Numbered from the stretch's first letter, positions 45,507 to 55,414 are shown. The stretch: 64,000 bases of DNA from an uncultured Clostridia bacterium (GCA_934149005.1 CAKPDN010000006.1:1-64000); one strand, 5' to 3'. A program made the numbers and translations. Notes: a model not told the origin generated them from the letters alone.

Positions 45507-45876
45507 ATGAAAAATAATTGATGTATAAGGTGCTTCTTTAAGGGTTATATATCTTTGATATTGTATCTGTTTGAGTGAAGAGAAAAATAGAAAATCTTAA
45601 ATAAAAAACTGAGGAATGCTCACGGAAAAATGTATATATGTTATGTTTTAATAATTTTCTTGGTTCAATATGCAACATAAGAATTTCTAAAATAAATTCT
45701 AATATTGCTCCAATCACATCGAAAATGATTAAAACATAATATATATACATTTTAATCCTAAGTGAGAGAGTCTCAGTTTTTTATGTTAGATTTTATTTTT
45801 GAACGTAATGAACAAGATACAATATCAAAGATATATAACCCTTAAAGAAGCACCTTATACATCAATTATTTTTCAT
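45507..45876. mobile_element. 370-bp near-palindromic element with perfect 62-bp inverted termini
   Basis: The left arm 45507-45568 and right arm 45815-45876 are perfect inverted copies of each other (starting ATGAAAAATAATTGATG, ending in GTATCT). Inside, AAAATGTATATAT... (45627-45652) is repeated inverted at 45727-45752 with one mismatch, and AAAACTGAG is inverted around 45772-45782, so most of the element is one long palindrome centred near 45690. It may be a MITE-like element or an inverted duplication. A 70-codon hydrophobic frame on the minus strand (45750-45538) lies inside, but it is probably not a gene. Confidence 0.7.
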
Positions 45877-45900
45877 AGATTGTAAATTGTAACAACACTT

Positions 45901-45936
45901 ACAACCTTTTTGGATAAAATAGTTAAAAAAGGTTGT
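45901..45936 (+). terminator. Hairpin after the inverted-repeat element
   Basis: ACAACCTTTTT (45901-45911) pairs with AAAAAGGTTGT (45926-45936). The sequence after it is A-rich, so on the plus strand it is a weak terminator. Confidence 0.45.
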
Positions 45937-45948
45937 AAAAAATCATAA

Positions 45949-45992
45949 AAATTGATATACTTATAACATGATTTAAGTATATCAATTTTTTT
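45949..45992 (+). terminator. Terminator or attenuator in front of asp23
   Basis: AAATTGATATACTT (45949-45962) pairs perfectly with AAGTATATCAATTT (45975-45988), followed by a T7 run. It ends only 6 bases before the asp23 ribosome binding site, so it may attenuate that operon or insulate it from fmt. Confidence 0.75.
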
Positions 45993-46013
45993 ATTGTAAA
46001 GGAGGAAATTTAC

Positions 46014-46466
46014 ATGGAAGAAAAAGAAAACAAATTAGAAAATGAAGAAGTAAAAACTGTTGATAAGGAAACAGAAAATTTTAAAAATGGAATTGAAATA
46101 TCAAATGATGTAATAGCAGTAATAGCAGGTGTGGCAGTATCAGAAGTACAAGGAGTTGCTTCTATGTCAGGAAGCTTTGCAGGAGGAATATCAGAAGTTT
46201 TAAGTGGAAAGAAAAACTTAGCAAAAGGAATAAAAGTAGAAAAAACAGATAATACAGCTAAAATAGATGTAAATATTATAGTAGAATATGGTTCAAGAAT
46301 ACCGGATGTAGCATTTGAAATACAAAATAGAGTAAAAAAATCTGTAGAAGGAATGACAGGATTTAAAGTTGAAGAAGTGAATGTTCATGTACAAGGTGTA
46401 AATACAGAAGTTGTAAAAAATGAAGAAAATGAAAAAAAAGAAAATGAGCAAAATTTAAAAGATTAA
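46014..46466 (+). CDS. Asp23/Gls24 family envelope stress protein
   Basis: A 150-residue cytoplasmic protein with the Asp23 domain: GIEISNDVIAVIAGVAVSEVQGV...SGSFAGGI and VEYGSRIPDVAFEIQNRVKKSVEGMTG, flanked by Glu/Lys-rich tails. Family members are tethered to the membrane by AmaP, encoded next. In Staphylococcus they respond to cell-wall stress. AAAGGAGG site. Heads asp23-amaP-DUF2273-nusB-xseA. Confidence 0.92.
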   Translation: MEEKENKLENEEVKTVDKETENFKNGIEISNDVIAVIAGVAVSEVQGVASMSGSFAGGISEVLSGKKNLAKGIKVEKTDNTAKIDVNIIVEYGSRIPDVAFEIQNRVKKSVEGMTGFKVEEVNVHVQGVNTEVVKNEENEKKENEQNLKD

Positions 46467-46501
46467 TTTTAAAAATATAAATAAAAAGAGAGGTTAAAAA
46501 A

Positions 46502-47071
46502 ATGAAAATTATAGAAAAAATAACATTAATTTTATATTCAAATTTAATATTGATATTATCAGTTGTTGCATGTTTATTAATATTTAGATGGATTGATATA
46601 GATATAGTACAAAGTTTAGTAAAAACATTAATAATATCTGAAACATCATCAAAAATAATTTTAGGAGTAAGTATAGTATTCATATTGTTATCAATTAGAT
46701 GCATATTTTTTGACCCCGAATCAAAACAAGAATTAAAAGATAAACAAGGAATTCTTTTAGCAAATGATAATGGTAAACTAATGATATCAAAAGAGACAAT
46801 TGAAAATCTAGTTGAAACTGTTACAAAAGAATATAAAACAGCAAAAGAAGTTACATCTCGAGTTGAATTAGATAAAGAAAATAATGTTAATGTATTTATT
46901 AATCTAGTAGTAGGTTCAGATACAATAATAAAAGATTTATCAATTGACTTACAAAATAGGATAAAAATTAAAGTAAAAGAAACAACAGACTTAGATGTAA
47001 AAGAAGTAAATATTAATATTAAAAGAGCCGTACGTGAAAAAGCAAATAAAGTAGAAAAAGAACAGGCATAA
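46502..47071 (+). CDS. amaP: Alkaline shock response membrane anchor protein AmaP
   Basis: A 189-residue protein with two N-terminal membrane helices (ILYSNLILILSVVACLLIF and IILGVSIVFILLSIRCIFF) and a C-terminal Asp23-like cytoplasmic domain (ISKETIENLVETVTKEYKTAKEVTSRVEL...VNINIKRAV). This layout defines AmaP, which anchors Asp23. It follows asp23 after 35 bases. Confidence 0.9.
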   Translation: MKIIEKITLILYSNLILILSVVACLLIFRWIDIDIVQSLVKTLIISETSSKIILGVSIVFILLSIRCIFFDPESKQELKDKQGILLANDNGKLMISKETIENLVETVTKEYKTAKEVTSRVELDKENNVNVFINLVVGSDTIIKDLSIDLQNRIKIKVKETTDLDVKEVNINIKRAVREKANKVEKEQA

Positions 47072-47150
47072 AATATTTATTATAAAGATTTACCATACAA
47101 AAATTAGAAAAAATTTGTATAGCTATTAACGAAATGAAGGGAAAAATAAA

Positions 47151-47354
47151 ATGGAAGATTTTAAAAAATTTATAAGCCAATATAGAGGAGCAATAATTGG
47201 TGTAATTGTTGCAATTGTAATATTAGCTACAAGATTATATGCATTAATAGTAGGAATATTGTTAATATTAGCAGGAGCTTTTATAGGAAATTATGTACAA
47301 CAAAATAAAGATGATGTTAAAGCAAAATTAAAAAAATTTATAGACAAAATGTAA
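47151..47354 (+). CDS. DUF2273 small membrane protein
   Basis: A 67-residue protein with two short helices ([37 protein letters not shown]) and a charged tail ([15 protein letters not shown]). The GxxxG-containing hairpin and position after amaP match DUF2273, a constant companion of Asp23/AmaP whose function is unknown. Confidence 0.88.
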   Translation: MEDFKKFISQYRGAIIGVIVAIVILATRLYALIVGILLILAGAFIGNYVQQNKDDVKAKLKKFIDKM

Positions 47355-47382
47355 AAATGTAGAAAAGAAAAGAGTTGAAAAA

Positions 47383-47787
47383 ATGAACAGATCAGTAATA
47401 AGAGAAAATGCTTTCAAATTAATATATAGTTTAGAGATTCAAAAGCCAGATGTGCTTCAAGAACAAATAGATTTATTTTTTGAAAGTAATGGAATAGATG
47501 ATGAAGAAACTAAAAAATATATAAATGATGCGATTTTTGGAATTGAAAAAAATAATGAGAAAATTTTAAAAGAAATAGAGCAAAATTTAAAAGAAGATTG
47601 GAAATTAAGCAGAATATCTAAAATGGATCTATCAATATTAAAACTTGCAATATATGAAATAAAATATAAAGAAATTCCATATAAGGTTGCTATTAATGAG
47701 GCTGTTGAACTTGCTAAAAAATATGGAGAAGACAAATCTAAAAATTTTGTAAATGGAATTTTAGCAAGTGTTGTAAAAGAAATGTAA
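47383..47787 (+). CDS. nusB: Transcription antitermination factor NusB
   Basis: RNA-binding helical protein of the rRNA antitermination complex. N-terminal [17 protein letters not shown], then [21 protein letters not shown] and the C-terminal [29 protein letters not shown] are characteristic. Length 134 is typical. It lies between the Asp23 group and xseA, a common Firmicutes order. Confidence 0.95.
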   Translation: MNRSVIRENAFKLIYSLEIQKPDVLQEQIDLFFESNGIDDEETKKYINDAIFGIEKNNEKILKEIEQNLKEDWKLSRISKMDLSILKLAIYEIKYKEIPYKVAINEAVELAKKYGEDKSKNFVNGILASVVKEM

Positions 47788-47799
47788 AGGATATTAGGT

Positions 47800-48993
47800 A
47801 TGAAATACGAAAATATGGCAATAAGTGTAAGCGAATTAAATAGTTATATTAAAAATAAATTTGAAAATGATGAATATTTAGAAAATGTTTTAGTTAAAGG
47901 AGAAATATCTAATTTTAAAAACCATTATACTGGACATATGTATTTCACATTAAAAGATGAAAATTCATTAATAAAATGTATAATGTTTAAAAGCTATGCA
48001 CAAAGACTGGATTTTATGCCAAAAGATGGGATGAAAGTTTTTTTGGTTGGAGGAGTTTCTGTTTTTGAAAGAGATGGAGTATATCAAATTTATGTGAAAG
48101 CAATGCAAGAAGATGGAGTAGGTATATTATACAAAAAATATGAAGAATTAAAACAAAAGTTAGAAAAAGATGGATATTTTGATGAATTTCATAAACAAAA
48201 AATTCCCCAAATGCCAAAGATAATAGGAGTCTTAACTTCACAAACGGGTTCTGTAATAAAAGATATAATTAATGTTAGTACAAGAAGAAATCCAAATGTA
48301 TGCATTAGACTATTTCCTGTTCCTGTTCAAGGAGAAGGGGCAGCAGAGAAGATTGCAAACGGAATTAAATTTATGAATGATAATAAATTAGCAGATGTAC
48401 TCATTTTAGCAAGAGGTGGAGGTTCATTAGAAGACTTATGGCCATTTAATGAAGAAATTGTAGCACATGCAATTTATAATTCAAAAATACCAATAATTTC
48501 AGCAGTGGGACATGAAACTGATTTTTCAATATCTGATTTTGTTGCGGACTTAAGAGCACCGACACCTTCTGCTGCTGCTGAACTGGCTGTTCCAGATATA
48601 TATGAAATAAAACAAAAAATAAATATATATCAGAATAGACTAAGAATATCATTAATTAAAAAAGTAGAAATAATGAAATTAAGATATGAAAAATGTATGT
48701 CGAGTAGAGTTTTTAAAGAACCTTTGAGAAATATAAATGATAATTATTTAAAAGTTGATACATATATAAAGAGATTAGAAAATAGTATAATAGCAAAACA
48801 AAAGGAAGAAAAAACAAAATATGTAGAATTAATTTCTAAATTAGATGCTTTGAGTCCATTAAAGACTTTAACAAGAGGATATTCATTAATAGAACAAGAT
48901 TCAAAAATAGTAAAAAGTTCAAAAAAATTAAAAACAGGGGATAAAATAAATATAAGATTTTCAGATGGAAAAAAAGAAGCAGAAATCTTATAG
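47800..48993 (+). CDS. xseA: Exodeoxyribonuclease VII large subunit
   Basis: Catalytic and DNA-binding subunit of ExoVII, which degrades single-stranded DNA. N-terminal OB fold (SVSELNSYIKNKFEND...GEISNFKNHYTGHMYFTLKDE), then the nuclease domain with ARGGGSLEDLWPFNEE, SAVGHETDFSISDFVADLRAPTPSAAAE, and a coiled coil. Length 397. AGGTATG start 12 bases after nusB. Confidence 0.96.
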   Translation: MKYENMAISVSELNSYIKNKFENDEYLENVLVKGEISNFKNHYTGHMYFTLKDENSLIKCIMFKSYAQRLDFMPKDGMKVFLVGGVSVFERDGVYQIYVKAMQEDGVGILYKKYEELKQKLEKDGYFDEFHKQKIPQMPKIIGVLTSQTGSVIKDIINVSTRRNPNVCIRLFPVPVQGEGAAEKIANGIKFMNDNKLADVLILARGGGSLEDLWPFNEEIVAHAIYNSKIPIISAVGHETDFSISDFVADLRAPTPSAAAELAVPDIYEIKQKINIYQNRLRISLIKKVEIMKLRYEKCMSSRVFKEPLRNINDNYLKVDTYIKRLENSIIAKQKEEKTKYVELISKLDALSPLKTLTRGYSLIEQDSKIVKSSKKLKTGDKINIRFSDGKKEAEIL

Positions 48994-49009
48994 AAAAGAG
49001 GGAATATAT

Positions 49010-49513
49010 ATGTCAAATAAAACAAAAATAGTAATAGCAATATTAATTATATTATCAATTGGAGTAGCAATTTTTGGAATTACTACAACTAGAAAATCTG
49101 ATAAAAACGAAAATAAAAGAAATGATGAAATCAGTGAATTAATAAACTATATTGAGGAACCAGAACAAAAAGAAAATCAAGTAAATGATGTTGAAGTGAA
49201 TAAGAATTTAGCAAATGAAAATGAAATATCTAATGAAAATAAAGAAACTAATGAAGTTAAAAATGTTGTTGTTGGAAAAGAAGAACAAGAAAGCAATATA
49301 GAAAATACTGAATTTGATAATAAACAAAAAGCGATAGAATTAGCAAAAAAAGAATGGGCAATATCTGTTAACTCTTATGATTTTCAAGTTAATGATGTGA
49401 AAAGTGATGGAACATATGATGTTACAGTTATAAGTAATGATTTAAATAGAACAACAGTTGCAATTTATAATGTTAATGTAAAAACGGAAGTTGTAAAAGA
49501 TATAACAGAATAG
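49010..49513 (+). CDS. Membrane-anchored protein with PepSY-like C terminus
   Basis: A 167-residue protein: one N-terminal membrane helix (KIVIAILIILSIGVAIFGI), a Glu/Asn-rich linker (~30-105), and a C-terminal alpha-beta domain (KAIELAKKEWAISVNSYDFQVNDVKSDGTYDVTV...YNVNVKTEVVKDIT) that resembles a single PepSY unit. The ATG at 49010 follows AGAGGGA; a longer frame inside xseA is rejected. It lies between xseA and xseB. Function unknown. Confidence 0.7.
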   Translation: MSNKTKIVIAILIILSIGVAIFGITTTRKSDKNENKRNDEISELINYIEEPEQKENQVNDVEVNKNLANENEISNENKETNEVKNVVVGKEEQESNIENTEFDNKQKAIELAKKEWAISVNSYDFQVNDVKSDGTYDVTVISNDLNRTTVAIYNVNVKTEVVKDITE

Positions 49514-49547
49514 TATAAATGAGCAGAAGAAAGGAATTTAACAAAAT

Positions 49548-49772
49548 ATGGCAAAAGTAAATTTTGAAAATAATATGGAAAATTTAGAAAAAATAGTAAG
49601 TGAATTAGAAAAAGGTGATTTAAATTTAGATGAATCAATATCTAAATTTGAAGAAGGTATTAGAATGTCAAAAGAATGTAATAAAATATTAGAAGAAGCT
49701 GAGAAAAAAATAACGATTTTACTTGAAAAAAATGGAGAAATGAAAGAAGAAAAATTTGAAACAGAAAATTAA
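49548..49772 (+). CDS. xseB: Exodeoxyribonuclease VII small subunit
   Basis: A 74-residue helical partner of XseA. FENNMENLEKIVSELEKGDLNLDESISKFEEGIRMSKEC is the family signature; the rest is helical. AAAGGAAT site. The one-gene insertion between xseA and xseB is unusual but leaves the direction and operon intact. Confidence 0.95.
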   Translation: MAKVNFENNMENLEKIVSELEKGDLNLDESISKFEEGIRMSKECNKILEEAEKKITILLEKNGEMKEEKFETEN

Positions 49773-49800
49773 AAGATTATAATAAAGGGGATTTACAATA

Positions 49801-50241
49801 GTGAATAATTTAATGGGATTTATACAAAATAAATATATATACATACCTATATTATTATGGTTTTTTATTCAATTATATAAAGTTTTATATGATTTAATAA
49901 ATACCAAAAAATTAAATTTTAAAAGAATAATTGGAGCTGGTGGAATGCCAAGTTCTCATTCTGCAATAGTGACAGGATTATCAACTTTAATAGGTAAATA
50001 TGAAGGTGTAGATACTCCTATATTTGCTGTTTCATTAATTTTAGCATTGGTTGTTATGTATGATGCTTGTGGTGTTAGAAGAGCAGCTGGTAAACAGGCT
50101 GCATTATTGAATAAAATAATAGAGACACCTGGACTTACAGGAGTACAAGTTCGTGAAAAACTTGTTGAGGCTTTGGGGCATACTCCGGTTCAAGTATTTA
50201 TTGGTGCTTTAATCGGGATTGTGGTTGGACTTATTGCATAA
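49801..50241 (+). CDS. Divergent PAP2 family membrane protein (DUF212)
   Basis: A 146-residue membrane protein with about four helices. GAGGMPSSHSAIVTGL near residue 48, MYDACGVRRAAGKQA and EALGHTPVQVFIGALIGIVVGL are the DUF212 (divergent PAP2) signatures, related to YuiD. The SSH motif suggests a phosphatase-like active site; the substrate is unknown. GTG start with AAAGGGG upstream. Confidence 0.88.
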   Translation: MNNLMGFIQNKYIYIPILLWFFIQLYKVLYDLINTKKLNFKRIIGAGGMPSSHSAIVTGLSTLIGKYEGVDTPIFAVSLILALVVMYDACGVRRAAGKQAALLNKIIETPGLTGVQVREKLVEALGHTPVQVFIGALIGIVVGLIA

Positions 50242-50303
50242 TATTGGTATTATAAATTTCTTGATTTTTGAGTGGAAAGAATGAAAAAGAAGGAGTGGAT
50301 TTT

Positions 50304-51965
50304 ATGACTGATATAGAAATAGCAAGAAATACAGAATTAGGGAGAATAAATAAGATTGCTGAGAAATTAAATATTGATGAAGATGATATAGAATGTTATG
50401 GAAAATATAAGGCTAAAATTTCAAATTCAGTATATGAAAAGTTGAAGGATAAAAAAGATGGAAAATTAATCTTAGTTACAGCTATAAATCCTACTCCATT
50501 AGGAGAGGGAAAAACTACTGTTTCTATTGCTATAGCGGATGGTTTTTCTAAAATTGGTAAAAAGTCTATATTGGCATTAAGAGAACCATCTTTAGGTCCT
50601 GTATTTGGTATAAAAGGTGGAGCTACTGGAGGTGGACATGTTCAAGTTGCACCAATGGAAGATATAAATCTTCATTTTACTGGAGATATTCATGCAATGA
50701 CATCTGCTAATAATTTGCTTTCTAGTATTATTGATAATCATATTTATTTTGGGAATGAACTTGATATTCAAGAAGTTACATGGAAAAGATGTGTAGATTT
50801 AAATGATAGGCAGTTAAGAAAAGTTGAAACCGGTTTATCAGGTGAAAAAAATATTGTTCCAAGAAAAGATGGATTTGATATAACAGTTGCTTCAGAAATT
50901 ATGGCAATATTATGTCTGTCAAAAGATATAGATGAGTTAAAAAAGAGATTAGGGAATATAATTATAGGATATAATTCAAAAAAAGAACCAATATATGCTA
51001 AACAATTAAAAGCAGAAGGTGCTATGACAGTTCTTTTAAAAGATGCAATAAAACCAAATTTAGTACAAACATTAGAACATACACCAGCTATATTACATGG
51101 TGGACCATTTGCAAATATTGCACATGGATGTAATAGCATAATTGCAACAAAAATGGCAATGAAATTAGCAGATTATACTATTACAGAAGCTGGTTTTGGA
51201 GCTGATTTAGGTGCTGAAAAGTTTTTAGATATTAAATGTAGAAAAGCTGGAATAATACCAGATGCAGTAGTAATAGTAGCAACAATTAAAGCACTAAAAT
51301 ATCATGGTGGAGTTGAAAAAGATAAAATCCAAGAAGAAAATTTAAATGGACTAAAAAATGGAATGAGTAATTTATATAAACATATAGAAAATCTAAAAGA
51401 TAAATATGGATTGAATGTTGTAGTTGCTATAAATAGATATAATACAGATACAGAAAAAGAAATAAAATATATACAAGAAGAGCTAAAAGAAAAAGGAATA
51501 GAATCAAGTCTAGTTGAAGGTTGGGCAAAAGGTGGAGAAGGTGCAAAAGATATTGCTAAAAAATTAGTTGATTTAACGGAGAAACAAGAAAACTTTAAAT
51601 TTATTTATGAATTAGAAGATAATATAAAAGCAAAGATTGAAAAAGTAGCAAAAGAAATTTATGGTGCAATAGGTGTTGAATTTTCAGAAGAAGCATCAAG
51701 AGAGATAGATAGAATTGAAAAATTAGGTTACGGAATTTTACCTGTTTGTATTGCTAAAACTCAATATTCCTTTTCAGATGATGCAAAAAACTTAGAATGT
51801 AAAGAGCCTTTTAAAATTACTATAAGAGATGTAAATTTAAAGGCGGGTGCAGGGTTTGTAGTTGCAATTTCTGGAAAAATAATGACAATGCCAGGACTTC
51901 CAAGAGTCCCTGCGGCTGAAAATATAGATATTGATGAAAATGGAGAAATAGTAGGAATTTTTTAA
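50304..51965 (+). CDS. fhs: Formate-tetrahydrofolate ligase
   Basis: Makes 10-formyl-THF from formate, THF and ATP for one-carbon metabolism, and supplies Fmt. P-loop NPTPLGEGKTT (about 66-76), EPSLGPVFGIKGGATGGG, HFTGDIHA, AGFGADLGAEKF and the C-terminal PGLPRVPAAE are conserved. Length is 553 from the ATG at 50304 (AAGGAG at 8 nt); a TTG-started extension upstream is rejected. Confidence 0.97.
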   Translation: MTDIEIARNTELGRINKIAEKLNIDEDDIECYGKYKAKISNSVYEKLKDKKDGKLILVTAINPTPLGEGKTTVSIAIADGFSKIGKKSILALREPSLGPVFGIKGGATGGGHVQVAPMEDINLHFTGDIHAMTSANNLLSSIIDNHIYFGNELDIQEVTWKRCVDLNDRQLRKVETGLSGEKNIVPRKDGFDITVASEIMAILCLSKDIDELKKRLGNIIIGYNSKKEPIYAKQLKAEGAMTVLLKDAIKPNLVQTLEHTPAILHGGPFANIAHGCNSIIATKMAMKLADYTITEAGFGADLGAEKFLDIKCRKAGIIPDAVVIVATIKALKYHGGVEKDKIQEENLNGLKNGMSNLYKHIENLKDKYGLNVVVAINRYNTDTEKEIKYIQEELKEKGIESSLVEGWAKGGEGAKDIAKKLVDLTEKQENFKFIYELEDNIKAKIEKVAKEIYGAIGVEFSEEASREIDRIEKLGYGILPVCIAKTQYSFSDDAKNLECKEPFKITIRDVNLKAGAGFVVAISGKIMTMPGLPRVPAAENIDIDENGEIVGIF

Positions 51966-52102
51966 TTAAGAATATTGTAATTTAAATGATGAAATAATGA
52001 GAAAATTATGAAAAAAGACTATTAAAGATATTGGAAAATAAAAACAAATCATATACAATAGAAATAGTATAAAAAATTAAAATGCAAAGGAGAAAATTTA
52101 AA

Positions 52103-52720
52103 ATGAACAAAAAACTTAAATTCCTTGAGGGAGTACACACAGGTAGTTTAGAAAAATCAAAAGGAATAACACTTGTAGCACTTATTATTACAATAATAAT
52201 TTTATTAATATTGGCTGGGATAACAATATCACAATTAACAGAAAGTGGATTATTTGAAAAAGCAAAATTATCAAAAGAAAAACAAGAAAATGCAGAAATT
52301 AAGGAAGATAAAACACTATTAGAATATGAAAATGAAATAAGTAAAAATATTAATAATGTGAGAGATGAGAGCCAAAATTCAGGAATACAAGATACTGTTT
52401 TGTGGACAGGTTCTATTTCTAAAGTTGGAGAAACAGCAACTTTGAGTGATAGCATTGAAAATTATAAATATATATTATTAGAAGTAAAATGGAAAGCTAC
52501 CAATGCTTTTTACGATACATGGCTTAATGTAAGTACTATTAAGGATATAGGGTATTTTGCAAACAATTATTCAAGTACTAATTCACATGCACTAATTTCT
52601 ATGTATTATGATCATTATATGTATATTACATTTACATCAAGTAATTCTATAGTTATACCTGAAATAGATAATATAGCTAATATGGATAGTCAACTAACAA
52701 AAGTAATAGGAGTGAAGTAG
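52103..52720 (+). CDS. Prepilin-like surface protein
   Basis: A 205-residue protein. Twenty-two residues precede KSKGITLVALIITIIILLI, a long prepilin-like leader. The helix is followed by KAKLSKEKQENAEIKEDK and a C-terminal beta domain beginning TVLWTGSISKVGETATL. The start at 52103 is preceded by AAAGGAG; an upstream in-frame ATG overlaps that site. Third complete gene in the window with this N terminus. The cargo domain is unrecognised. Confidence 0.7.
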   Translation: MNKKLKFLEGVHTGSLEKSKGITLVALIITIIILLILAGITISQLTESGLFEKAKLSKEKQENAEIKEDKTLLEYENEISKNINNVRDESQNSGIQDTVLWTGSISKVGETATLSDSIENYKYILLEVKWKATNAFYDTWLNVSTIKDIGYFANNYSSTNSHALISMYYDHYMYITFTSSNSIVIPEIDNIANMDSQLTKVIGVK

Positions 52721-52790
52721 TACATACATAATAAAAGATGAATATTAGAATAATTTTGAAATTTCAAATACAGAAAAGGAATTTTATATA

Positions 52791-54371
52791 ATGAAACACA
52801 TTAAATTAATTGTTATTTTCCTTGTAATTTTATTATTGTTAGGAGCAACAATTCTAATAAAAGAAAAAGATAGTATAATTAAAATTATGAGAAAGACTAA
52901 AGAAAATGATATAGAATTTTCATATAGATTAGTAGAAGACAAGGATGAAAAATTTAAAATATTAATTGAAGTAAAAGATGAAAATATAGGAATAGATATT
53001 ATTAAACTTCCAAATGGAGATACAATAGAATGTAGAGGAAAAAGAGTTGTAGGAATTGATTATGAAGTACAAGAAAAAACTGATTATATCTTTATAGCTA
53101 GAAATATGGAAGGAACTGAAAAGACTGAAAGACTTAATCTTATAATACCAAATAAACCAGTAATAGAAGTTAAAAATATAGGTATACCAGTTCTGACATT
53201 ATCAGATGTTGAATTACCAAAAATAGAAATAAAATATGATGAGAGAGAAGATTTTGAAAACTATTATAGTATAGATGATGGAAAGACTTGGAATAAATAC
53301 ACTGGACCGATTAGTGCAACAAAACGAATAAAAGCAAAGAGTGAAAATAAGAAATGTAGAGGAATTAGCAGTGAAGCTTCCCAAATAGCTATTACAGGGG
53401 AGGACACAAAGGCAATAGGGATAAATGCTTATGATGATTATATTGAAACTGCTTTTTCTATGTCAACATATCCAAATCCTAGTGAAACATATATGTTATT
53501 AGATGAAAGTGGATGGAATCAAGAATTAAATATTGTTGCAGCATATTCAAGTCAGAGTTCTTGGGTAATAGGAGATAGTGCAGGAGCTAAAATGGTGTTT
53601 TTGAATGGTGAAGATCAAGTTATAGGAAATATAATACATTTAGCTAATACGGATGTAGGTTCTACTGTTAATATAGATAAAAATATTAAGATACCTGAAA
53701 ATTCAAAAAAAATTAAAATATATTATACTATATATCAAGGGCCTTTTGTTATTTATGATATAAGTATTGTAAATACGCCTAAAATAAAAAGGAAACCACA
53801 ATATGCGAAAATAACAAATAATAGAATAGAATCTAGTTATTCTATAGCGTCAATAGAATATTTTCCATTATCAAAAGAAAAACTATACAAAATAGATGAT
53901 GGAGAATGGAAAATTTATGAAGGAAATATAAAGGTCAATGGAAATGAAACCATTTATGCAAAAGGAATAGATGAAAATGGAAAGGAAACAAAGGTACAAT
54001 CACTAAAATGTGATAAAAAATTAGACACATTATCAAATTTAGCTTTTGATAATGATAATACAACATATGATGTATTAAACACATATCCTAATTCAGGAAA
54101 ATTTTATATTGAAATTGATAGTAGTGCAATAGGAAAAAAATTAGATTTTAATATATCTAATGTATATTATAGTGCGTTGGGAAATGGAGCTTCAATAAAT
54201 TTTGTAAATGATAATTTTGATAGAATACAAAATATAGCAACATTATCAAATTATGGAGAAAACTTTTCAGGTAAAGACATTGAGATTCCAGCAACTTCAA
54301 AATATTTAGAAATTTCTATTTCAGGATATGGAGGCCCAGTAACTGTTTATGAAATAAATGTAAAAGATTAA
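52791..54371 (+). CDS. Membrane-anchored multidomain surface protein
   Basis: A 526-residue protein. An N-terminal signal anchor (LIVIFLVILLLLGATILI) is followed by Ig-like segments and two copies of a beta-sandwich-like unit: ETYMLLDESGWNQELNIV...GPFVIYDISIVN, and GKFYIEIDSSAIGKKLDFNI...GPVTVYEINVKD. Each is preceded by a YxIDDGxWxxYxG segment typical of chitobiase/BIg-like repeats. AAAGGAATTT site. Function unknown; it may be paired with the upstream prepilin-like gene. Confidence 0.65.
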   Translation: MKHIKLIVIFLVILLLLGATILIKEKDSIIKIMRKTKENDIEFSYRLVEDKDEKFKILIEVKDENIGIDIIKLPNGDTIECRGKRVVGIDYEVQEKTDYIFIARNMEGTEKTERLNLIIPNKPVIEVKNIGIPVLTLSDVELPKIEIKYDEREDFENYYSIDDGKTWNKYTGPISATKRIKAKSENKKCRGISSEASQIAITGEDTKAIGINAYDDYIETAFSMSTYPNPSETYMLLDESGWNQELNIVAAYSSQSSWVIGDSAGAKMVFLNGEDQVIGNIIHLANTDVGSTVNIDKNIKIPENSKKIKIYYTIYQGPFVIYDISIVNTPKIKRKPQYAKITNNRIESSYSIASIEYFPLSKEKLYKIDDGEWKIYEGNIKVNGNETIYAKGIDENGKETKVQSLKCDKKLDTLSNLAFDNDNTTYDVLNTYPNSGKFYIEIDSSAIGKKLDFNISNVYYSALGNGASINFVNDNFDRIQNIATLSNYGENFSGKDIEIPATSKYLEISISGYGGPVTVYEINVKD

Positions 54372-54462
54372 TAATTGAATGAAAATTAAATAAATATCTT
54401 AATGTAAAAAATGAATAAAAATTTTAAAAAACTTCACAATAATAAAGAAAGTGAGGTTTTTT

Positions 54463-55398
54463 ATGTTTGATTTTAGAACAGACTTAGCATCTGAAAGAAG
54501 AGATATATACAAAAAGGCAAATAGTATAGAAAATGAAATAGATGGAATAGAAAGTGAAAAAGAAAAAATAAATGAAAATATAACAGTTGAAAGAGTGAAA
54601 ATCATAAATGAAGAAGGAGAAAAAGCAATAGGAAAACCTAAAGGAAATTATATAACAATTGACATTCAAAAATTAAAAATAGCACAAGATGAAGATATAG
54701 AAAAATCAGCAGAAACTTTAGCAAATGAACTAAAAAAAGTAATAGATGCACATATAGATAAAAATGGAGAAATATTAGTAGTGGGGCTTGGAAATATATA
54801 TGTAACACCAGATAGTTTAGGACCAAAAGTAATAAATGAAATAGAAGTTACAAGGCATATAATAAATTATTTACCACAATATGTAGAAGAGGGAACAAGG
54901 ATGGTAAGTGCAATTTCACCAGGTGTTTTAGGGACAACAGGAATTGAAACACTAGAAATTTTAAAAGGAATAGTGGATAATATAAATCCTAAACTTGTAA
55001 TTGTAATAGATGCATTAGCTTCAAGAAGTATAGAAAGAATAAGTAGTACAGTACAATTATCTGATACAGGAATAGTACCAGGTGCTGGAGTTGGAAACAC
55101 AAGAGCGGAGATAAGTCAGACAACATTAGGAATTCCGGTAATAGCAATTGGGATACCAACGGTCGTAGAGACAGCAGTACTTGTGAATGATTCTTTAGAT
55201 TTACTTATTACTAAATTACAAGAAGATGCAAAATCTAATGATTATTTAAATAAACTAAAGGAAGAAAATAATTATGAAGAAATTAGAGAAGTTTTAATTC
55301 CTAATGATTACAATTTAATTGTTACTCCAAAAGAAATTGATGATTTAATAGAAAATATGAAAGATGTTGTTTCTAAAGGAATTAATATGAGTATGTAA
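54463..55398 (+). CDS. gpr: GPR endopeptidase (germination protease)
   Basis: Aspartic-like protease that degrades small acid-soluble spore proteins at germination. FRTDLASERRDIY at the N terminus is next to the propeptide region. LVVGLGNIYVTPDSLGPKV, SAISPGVLGTTGIET, VIDALASRS and GIPTVVETAVLVND are family blocks. Length is 311 from the ATG at 54463, with GTGAGG upstream. Strong evidence for endospore formation. Confidence 0.95.
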   Translation: MFDFRTDLASERRDIYKKANSIENEIDGIESEKEKINENITVERVKIINEEGEKAIGKPKGNYITIDIQKLKIAQDEDIEKSAETLANELKKVIDAHIDKNGEILVVGLGNIYVTPDSLGPKVINEIEVTRHIINYLPQYVEEGTRMVSAISPGVLGTTGIETLEILKGIVDNINPKLVIVIDALASRSIERISSTVQLSDTGIVPGAGVGNTRAEISQTTLGIPVIAIGIPTVVETAVLVNDSLDLLITKLQEDAKSNDYLNKLKEENNYEEIREVLIPNDYNLIVTPKEIDDLIENMKDVVSKGINMSM

Positions 55399-55414
55399 AA
55401 TTTAAATTAGTTAA

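Noticed and set aside
45538..45750. 70-codon hydrophobic frame on the minus strand inside the 370-bp inverted-repeat element
   Set aside because: It is largely a by-product of the palindrome: a diverged counterpart starts on the other arm. It has only a weak AGGA site and ends inside the terminal repeat. Treated as part of the element.
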